In this document: positions 55,232 to 60,036 of the stretch, one piece after another
Layout of the letters: each line of letters begins with the position of its first letter
Numbering within the stretch: position 1 is the first letter of the stretch
NCBI GenBank assembly: GCA_017553575.1
Contig: JAFZKQ010000003.1
Coordinates: forward strand, 1 to 60,036
Length of the DNA: 60,036 nt
Source: Paludibacteraceae bacterium
GTDB lineage: Bacteria; Bacteroidota; Bacteroidia; Bacteroidales; Paludibacteraceae
Direction of reading: 5' to 3'
Notes under the pieces: model-generated
Seen by the model: only the letters and a program-made list of their open reading frames with translations
Databases searched by the model: none
What the model was told of the DNA's origin: nothing
Program-made: the position numbers and the translations under genes

Positions 55232-56056
55232 ATGAAGAAAATTGTTTATTTTTCGTTGAGTGCGCTTGCACTTTTTGTTTTTACCTTTAGTTCTTGCGAA
55301 AAGAGTGACGATAGTTCTTGCGAAAAGAGTGAAGATGATGCTGAGGCACCGGAAAAACGGTTGGTTAAGGTAATCAAAAAAAGTGGTGATGACTATTTTT
55401 GTGAACAAACAATCAATTACGACCCCCAAGGTCAAATGATATCAGTTTCAACCCAAGGAAAGGAGGGCGACTATGACTTCAACAGCAAGAGAGTTTATGA
55501 GCATTCGTATGAAGAAATTAAGGTGACGACACTTGGTGGTAATGGGATTAGTGAATATCGTATTGATAGTGGTTATGACATTTGGGAAATAATAAAGGAA
55601 CAGAATAAAGAGAGTTATGAATATGATTTTGATTATAGACATAGTGGAGAACTAGAAGATATTGAGATACATCGAAGAATTAGTAATAATCTTTTTGCGA
55701 CGGAGGACGTTTATTCTTATACGTGGGAGGGAGAAAATATAGCGCAAGTGGCTAATAATAAGGGTTATGCCCTTTTAGAATATACAAATACGGATGACAC
55801 ACCTACTCCTAAAATTTCAAAATTATCTAATTATATTTTTGAAAGTTGGCTGTTTGCCCTAGATGAAAATGTGGTTCCATTTAAGATGTCTTTGTCAAGA
55901 GATTTGCCAGTCTATGTGAAAAACAGTTTGTGGGGTGATGTTGAGGAATATTTCTATTCATGGACTCTTGATGCAGATGGCTATCCAACGGAAGTAACGA
56001 AAAAAACGGTTGGCGAGGAGCCTAGGACAGAAATAACCACTTTCATTTGGGAATAG
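55232..56056 (+). CDS. Lipoprotein of unknown function (DUF4595-like)
   Basis: 274 residues. The signal peptide ends FTFSSC (lipidated Cys at 22). The mature N-terminus repeats SSCEKSDD / SSCEKSED, the product of a 24-bp tandem duplication. The rest is beta-rich with Tyr/Asp-Gly turns (TINYDPQGQMISV, YSYTWEGENIAQVANN, SWTLDADGYPTEVTKK), the pattern of Bacteroidales lipoproteins built of YD-like strands. Probably surface-exposed; no function can be named. Confidence 0.7.
   Translation: MKKIVYFSLSALALFVFTFSSCEKSDDSSCEKSEDDAEAPEKRLVKVIKKSGDDYFCEQTINYDPQGQMISVSTQGKEGDYDFNSKRVYEHSYEEIKVTTLGGNGISEYRIDSGYDIWEIIKEQNKESYEYDFDYRHSGELEDIEIHRRISNNLFATEDVYSYTWEGENIAQVANNKGYALLEYTNTDDTPTPKISKLSNYIFESWLFALDENVVPFKMSLSRDLPVYVKNSLWGDVEEYFYSWTLDADGYPTEVTKKTVGEEPRTEITTFIWE
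55290..55337 (+). repeat. 24-bp tandem duplication at a lipoprotein cleavage site
   Basis: agttcttgcgaaaagagtga is repeated with one or two changes directly after the signal peptide. It yields two successive SSCEKS segments, so there are two possible lipidation cysteines. Confidence 0.85.
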
Positions 56057-56166
56057 TTTTTGGGGAACCCTGCACTTTATTGTCTCGGCAAATATAGCTT
56101 CAACGGGAATGCTTCTACTGCCAATTCGACACAATCGACATCTGTCGATTTGACTACATGAATCGG

Positions 56167-56457
56167 TTATTCTTCGCAAGAGTGTTCGATTGTAAATGTG
56201 CCTTCCCCATACTCTGAAATTTTTAAATCGAGCAAGGTGTCTCCTAAACCAGTCTTTTGATAGAGCTCTTCGCTCACGAGGATCTCATTCTTCTCCTGGG
56301 GCTGAAGTTTTGAGTCTATACGGATTATGTGCAGAAGATTTTCTCCTCCCTTGCCATAGACCACCCATTGCTCCTCCTCGGATTTTTCGGGCGTTGCCAT
56401 CCATACACCCACAATGATGGCCAAGATTATTTCTAAGTAAAACAAAGTCTTATTCAT
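56167..56457 (-). CDS. Small membrane-anchored protein
   Basis: 96 residues from the ATG at 56457 (MNKTLFYLEIILAIIVGVWMATPEK). One N-terminal membrane helix and a small soluble domain ending TFTIEHSCEE. Its ATG overlaps the stop of the upstream gene (ATGA), so the two are coupled. I do not recognise a family. Confidence 0.65.
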   Translation of the reverse strand: MNKTLFYLEIILAIIVGVWMATPEKSEEEQWVVYGKGGENLLHIIRIDSKLQPQEKNEILVSEELYQKTGLGDTLLDLKISEYGEGTFTIEHSCEE

Positions 56458-57458
56458 ATAGTTCCGCCTATGTTGAGTATTAGATATAGAATGAGTAATC
56501 CCGAAACGACAAGGAGAATGTTGATGGTGGTTGGACAAATCGAACAATCCAATATCGTTGTTTTTAAGCATACGTTAAACTCTTCTTGGTTCAAGACCTC
56601 CACCTCTGCCTTTTTCTTGAGGCTCTTTAGCTTTTGGGCTATCATCATATTCCCGACTTTTATGGTGAGAAGCATGGGGGTTGCGACAAGCACTAGGCAA
56701 TAGACAAATTTGGGGAGGATGGCTGATGGAATACCATTCCATTTGCCAAATACGACTGCACCTAATCCCGATAGTGTAAGGGTCCAAACCATGGCGGCTA
56801 CTACAGATGAGCTGGCTTTTTGGAATAGGGGTGTGGCGATGCTGATTCTGTCTCGGGACTCTTCTGCCTCTTGCCTTGACACTCCCTCCTTTGTCAACTG
56901 GTCGATGTATTGGTCCCTTTCCCAATCCTCCTTCTCACCGATGTCGCGGCCGCTCCAATACTCTATGGCTTCCTTGATGTCATCGTTGTTGTAGGCATAG
57001 TTGTTCAGTCTGTGCGCATTATGGACAATCTCGTTATCCCTCTTAAAGAAAACATGGAGATACCACGGGGTTTCTTTCCTCCTTCTGGATCTTCGTAGGC
57101 TTATGTGCGGTTCCCTATTGCGGATTTGGTCGTTCTCTGCTACTCCGGTATAGGCGGCACTGATTTGTTCCCATGGATAGATGATTCCGTCCCTTTCCAC
57201 GTTTATTCCCTCTTTGCCGATAGTGATAGTCTCCTCGTCGGGAAAGAAACAGAAGTAGAGGCTCCAGAGGCCGGCAAGGATGCCTATTACACAAAAGATG
57301 ACTCCTTCCTTTTTAATAGGAACGGTCTCATAATACATTCCTGCCAATTTGTTAAAGCAAAAAGCCAATGCGATGAAACCAAATAGGTTCATGAGAATCC
57401 GAGCGGTGGTAGTTGAAAATTGCTCTTTGATGATTAAATCTTCTCCTTTTTTCCACAT
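56454..57458 (-). CDS. Multi-span membrane protein of unknown function
   Basis: 334 residues. Two N-terminal helices (about 22-40 and 52-72) precede a soluble stretch that reads like a bacterial PH-type domain (ITIGKEGINVERDGIIYPWEQISAAYTG). A charged helical part follows (DWERDQYIDQLTKEGVSRQEAEESRDRI), then three more helices near 220-240, 250-270 and 312-332. There are three or four Cys near TTILDCSICPTT. Coupled by overlap to the 96-residue protein. Function cannot be named. Confidence 0.7.
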   Translation of the reverse strand: MWKKGEDLIIKEQFSTTTARILMNLFGFIALAFCFNKLAGMYYETVPIKKEGVIFCVIGILAGLWSLYFCFFPDEETITIGKEGINVERDGIIYPWEQISAAYTGVAENDQIRNREPHISLRRSRRRKETPWYLHVFFKRDNEIVHNAHRLNNYAYNNDDIKEAIEYWSGRDIGEKEDWERDQYIDQLTKEGVSRQEAEESRDRISIATPLFQKASSSVVAAMVWTLTLSGLGAVVFGKWNGIPSAILPKFVYCLVLVATPMLLTIKVGNMMIAQKLKSLKKKAEVEVLNQEEFNVCLKTTILDCSICPTTINILLVVSGLLILYLILNIGGTI

Positions 57459-57623
57459 GGTCGTAATGTTTATATGTAAAAATGGTTTTATTCGCTAAGA
57501 TACGGAATATATTTTGGAAATGCATTTCTTTGGTCATGGGTTTTCTCTCATGGCTGTTCTGTGCCGTTCCTCTGGGGCTCTGTCGTCGTTTTGTGCATCG
57601 GGCATGAAATATTTATTACGCAG

Positions 57624-57661
57624 AGAGGGTGCATCAAAAATTGATTTTTGATGCACCCTCT
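57624..57661. terminator. Perfect 17-bp hairpin beyond the helicase gene
   Basis: agagggtgcatcaaaaa (57624-57640) pairs fully with tttttgatgcaccctct (57645-57661) around ttga. It lies 20 bp after the helicase stop. No T-run follows on the minus strand, but the A/T half of the stem may serve. This resembles a terminator motif common in Bacteroidales. Confidence 0.75.
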
Positions 57662-57682
57662 ACGATGGTATTTTTCCTTAGA

Positions 57683-59755
57683 TTATTCTTGTGGAATGAA
57701 CTTGCTCATCTCTTTGCTTGCCGTGATGGATAGTTTGTGCATGGCACGGGTGCAGGCGATGAAGAGCATGCTGCGGTCCATCTCGTTGTTGTAGTTTTCT
57801 GGTGTGACGGCAGGAACGATGACCTCGTCAAACTCCAATCCTTTCGCCAAGTGGGCGGTCGTGATGATGATACCGCTGGAGAAGGCTGCACTCTCCTCCG
57901 TAATCATGCAGATGTGGGTGGAGAAGTGTTCGATGGCTTCGTAGAGTTTCTGTGCCTGCTTCTGCGTCTTGCAGATGATGCCCATCGTGCAGTTCTCGGA
58001 ATGGAGGAATTTCTCGATGAGTTCGCCGATTTTTGCGTGTTCCTCCTTCTCGTTCTTTAAGCAGTAGAGCGATGGTTTCTCCCCGTGTCTCTCAATTGCC
58101 TCCAGCTCTTTGTTGGTGGAGATGCGTTGGGCAAAATCTGTGATTTCGTAGGTGGATCGGTAACTCTTGCAGAGTTTCATGACCTCGCCGCCCAAGACTT
58201 GTTGAATCTCCTGGTAGTTGGTGGAACTGTATGGGTTGACCGATTGTTGGGCATCGCCCAAGATGGTCTTTTTGCAGTTGAAGAGTTTGTTCAGCACTCG
58301 GTATTGGATAGGGGTGTAGTCCTGCATCTCGTCCACCAGCAGGTGCTTGATCGGCAACGGGTCTTTGTCGCCTTCGAGCATGAGTTTGATGTAGAGTAGG
58401 GGAGCCACGTCGGCATACTCCAGTTTGCGTCCCTTCTTGGGTTGGAAATAGTCGGGTTTGCCGACCCATTCGTAGAACTGCTTGTAGAGGTCGAGGTCGT
58501 TGTTCCCCTTGAACATCTTCTTGATGTTGGCTTTCAAGTCGTTCTTCTCCTTGGTGCCGAGGTCCATGCCGCATTTCAAACGTAGTTCGTTGATGATGTC
58601 GCGGGCGATGGGGTCGAATCGGCTTCGCATCGGGATGCGGTGGTAGCTCTTGAACTTTTCTTCCAAGAACTCTTTAGGGACGGGGATCCGACCGACTTTG
58701 ATGTCCTCTGCCTCGAAGAGGGAGTTCTCCACATGGAGAATGAACTTGTCCAACAGGCCGAGCAGTTCGTAGGAGGCCTTGAAACGGATGCGGTCGATAT
58801 AGGCTTGGTCTTCGGGGTGTTCGAGCAATTCGGTCACCTGTTCGAAGAAGTTTTGGAATTTATATTTCCCGTTCAGTTTCTTGCTCATGAGTTCCTCAAA
58901 TCCGCACTCTTCAATCTGTTCCTCGCCCAGTTCGGGAAGGACGTTGGAGATGTAGTCGGCGAAGACCTTGTTGGGGGAGATGATGAGTATCTCCTTGGAG
59001 GAGATTTCACCCTTGTGCCGATAGAGGATGTAGGCCACGCGGTGCAGGGCGATGGAGGTCTTTCCGGAACCAGCCACACCTTGTATGATAAGCGTCTGTG
59101 CGTCGTCGTTACGGATGATGCGGTTCTGCTCACGTTGGATGGTGGCGACGATGTTCTTCATTCGGTCGTCGGAGTTGCTGCTCAGCTCCTTTTGGAGGAT
59201 GTCGTCGCCGATGTTGACCGAACTCTCGATCATGAACTCCATGATGGAGCGGCGTATGCGGTATTGACGTTTCAGGGAGATGTTCCCGGTCACTGTGCCG
59301 GTTGGCGCTTCGTAGGAGGCTTCTCCCAATTCGTAGTCGTAGAACATGGTGGAGATAGGTGCACGCCAGTCGTGGATCACGTTCTGGTTCTTCTCCGCAT
59401 CGTAGAACGAGTATAGACCTATATAGATAGGTAATGTCTCCTCTCCGTTCGCCTCCTTGAAGTCGATTCGTCCGAAGTAGGGGATTTCGATCTGCCTGCG
59501 GAGTCTCTTTTTGCGTTCCATTATGGCTTCGCTCGATAGGACGGCCTGCGTCACATTGTGGCGGACGGCACTCTTTTCCGCGCGGTCCAATTCCGATTGG
59601 TTCTCCCAAAGGTAGGCCTTGTATTCTTTCAGGTCTTTTACGTTTGCGTTGATGACTTTGTCCAGTCCCTCAATGGTTTTTTCCAAGATGGCGATTACTT
59701 GTTTCATGTAATTGCGTTCATCTTGTTCTGTTGGGTTGATGACATTCGTTTTCAT
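57683..59755 (-). CDS. HelD-like SF1 helicase (RNA polymerase-associated ATPase)
   Basis: 690 residues from the ATG at 59755 (MKTNVINPTEQDERNYMKQ); the 20 codons before it are unlikely. An N-terminal coiled coil of about 90 residues (LEKTIEGLDKVINANVKDLKEYKAYLWE) is typical of HelD, where it reaches into the polymerase secondary channel. Walker A is GVAGSGKTSIALHR (about 227), Walker B LLVDEMQDYTPIQY, with CKSYRSTYEITDFA and TTAHLAKGLEFDEVIVP, and the last motif is FIACTRAMHKL. HelD proteins free stalled or hibernating RNA polymerase and can affect rifamycin response. A role as a UvrD-type repair helicase is less likely given the coiled coil. Confidence 0.85.
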   Translation of the reverse strand: MKTNVINPTEQDERNYMKQVIAILEKTIEGLDKVINANVKDLKEYKAYLWENQSELDRAEKSAVRHNVTQAVLSSEAIMERKKRLRRQIEIPYFGRIDFKEANGEETLPIYIGLYSFYDAEKNQNVIHDWRAPISTMFYDYELGEASYEAPTGTVTGNISLKRQYRIRRSIMEFMIESSVNIGDDILQKELSSNSDDRMKNIVATIQREQNRIIRNDDAQTLIIQGVAGSGKTSIALHRVAYILYRHKGEISSKEILIISPNKVFADYISNVLPELGEEQIEECGFEELMSKKLNGKYKFQNFFEQVTELLEHPEDQAYIDRIRFKASYELLGLLDKFILHVENSLFEAEDIKVGRIPVPKEFLEEKFKSYHRIPMRSRFDPIARDIINELRLKCGMDLGTKEKNDLKANIKKMFKGNNDLDLYKQFYEWVGKPDYFQPKKGRKLEYADVAPLLYIKLMLEGDKDPLPIKHLLVDEMQDYTPIQYRVLNKLFNCKKTILGDAQQSVNPYSSTNYQEIQQVLGGEVMKLCKSYRSTYEITDFAQRISTNKELEAIERHGEKPSLYCLKNEKEEHAKIGELIEKFLHSENCTMGIICKTQKQAQKLYEAIEHFSTHICMITEESAAFSSGIIITTAHLAKGLEFDEVIVPAVTPENYNNEMDRSMLFIACTRAMHKLSITASKEMSKFIPQE

Positions 59756-59784
59756 GACTTGAAATGAAAATTTATTCTTGAATG

Positions 59785-59792
59785 CAAAATTA
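59785..59792 (-). promoter_or_regulatory. Likely -7 box of the HelD-like gene
   Basis: TAATTTTG on the minus strand matches TAnnTTTG, 29 nt before the ATG; a GTTG near 59813-59816 may be a weak -33 box. Confidence 0.45.
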
Positions 59793-59867
59793 CAAGCAAA
59801 ATATTCGACTGCCAACCTCTTCTTGCTTTATTTCGACTCTCTTCCGTTGGATTATGGCACGATATGA

Positions 59868-59902
59868 AAAAAAGAAGGAGGAACTCTGCTAAGAACTCCT
59901 CC
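59868..59902 (-). terminator. Terminator of a gene beyond the right edge
   Basis: On the minus strand GGAGGA pairs with TCCTCC around a 14-nt loop, followed by TTCTTTTTTT. It would end a minus-strand gene lying outside the window; 59903-60036 shows no start for such a gene. Confidence 0.55.
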
Positions 59903-60036
59903 GTCTGGTTTTTCCTTTGTCGGTTAAATTTCAGGTAGGGCAAATTTGTCTGAAAATGGTTCTTTCTTTTTTTCTTTAAGATAGTACGTTTAAAACATCG
60001 GCAAGTTATGTATTTCTCTACGATCATTTTGTAACA

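Overview
The window is bacterial chromosome from the phylum Bacteroidota, most likely order Bacteroidales. The evidence is type IX secretion (T9SS) parts (a PorP/SprF protein and both type A and type B sorting domains), a hybrid two-component system with sensor, kinase, receiver and AraC domains in one chain, a DAHP synthase fused to chorismate mutase, the order tRNAs-tuf-tRNA-Trp-secE-nusG-rplKAJL-rpoBC followed by a DUF3467 gene, promoters of the TTTG / TAnnTTTG type, and few strong Shine-Dalgarno sites. I cannot name a genus from sequence alone.

Layout. 1-2878: the 3' part of a repeat-rich secreted protein with a T9SS type B sorting domain, then its likely PorP/SprF partner. 2875-9671 (minus): sugar transferase, TsaC-like synthase, UvrA, histidine phosphatase and M20 amidohydrolase. 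10039-13713 (minus): L32, YceD/DUF177, an orphan histidine kinase, RsgA and ribosome recycling factor. 13714-15751: an accessory patch with a 186-bp nested inverted-repeat element and a GIY-YIG/coiled-coil gene pair. 15752-20681: hybrid two-component system and a lipoprotein. 21088-24453: tRNA-Met, LD-carboxypeptidase, then the aroF(CM)-pheA operon on the minus strand. 24500-26820: decaying and duplicated membrane-protein genes plus a 227-bp inverted-repeat element. 27067-30201: two radical-SAM modules facing each other. 30300-34247: gamma carbonic anhydrase-like protein, thioredoxin-like protein, aminopeptidase P. 34445-49712: translation and transcription core (S21, XerC-like recombinase, HPF, four tRNAs, EF-Tu, tRNA-Trp, SecE, NusG, L11, L1, L10, L7/L12, RpoB, RpoC, DUF3467). 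49753-57458: small exported proteins, lipoproteins and membrane proteins, mostly of unknown function. 57683-59755: HelD-like helicase.

The strongest new observation is a short leader peptide gene at 24335-24403 (minus strand), upstream of pheA. Twelve of its 22 codons are Phe or Tyr. It follows a Bacteroidales-type promoter and precedes an 11-bp terminator hairpin. A 10-nt antiterminator segment overlaps the end of the leader. This has the full layout of a ribosome-mediated attenuator for aromatic amino acid synthesis.

A second candidate system is a SPASM radical-SAM enzyme (27985-29067) preceded by a secreted partner that resembles the lipoproteins of rSAM/lipoprotein systems but ends in a T9SS type A sorting domain. 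It faces a second module: a PflA-like radical-SAM protein and a small Cys-motif membrane protein (29098-30201). All names rest on reading the translated sequences. No database search was possible.
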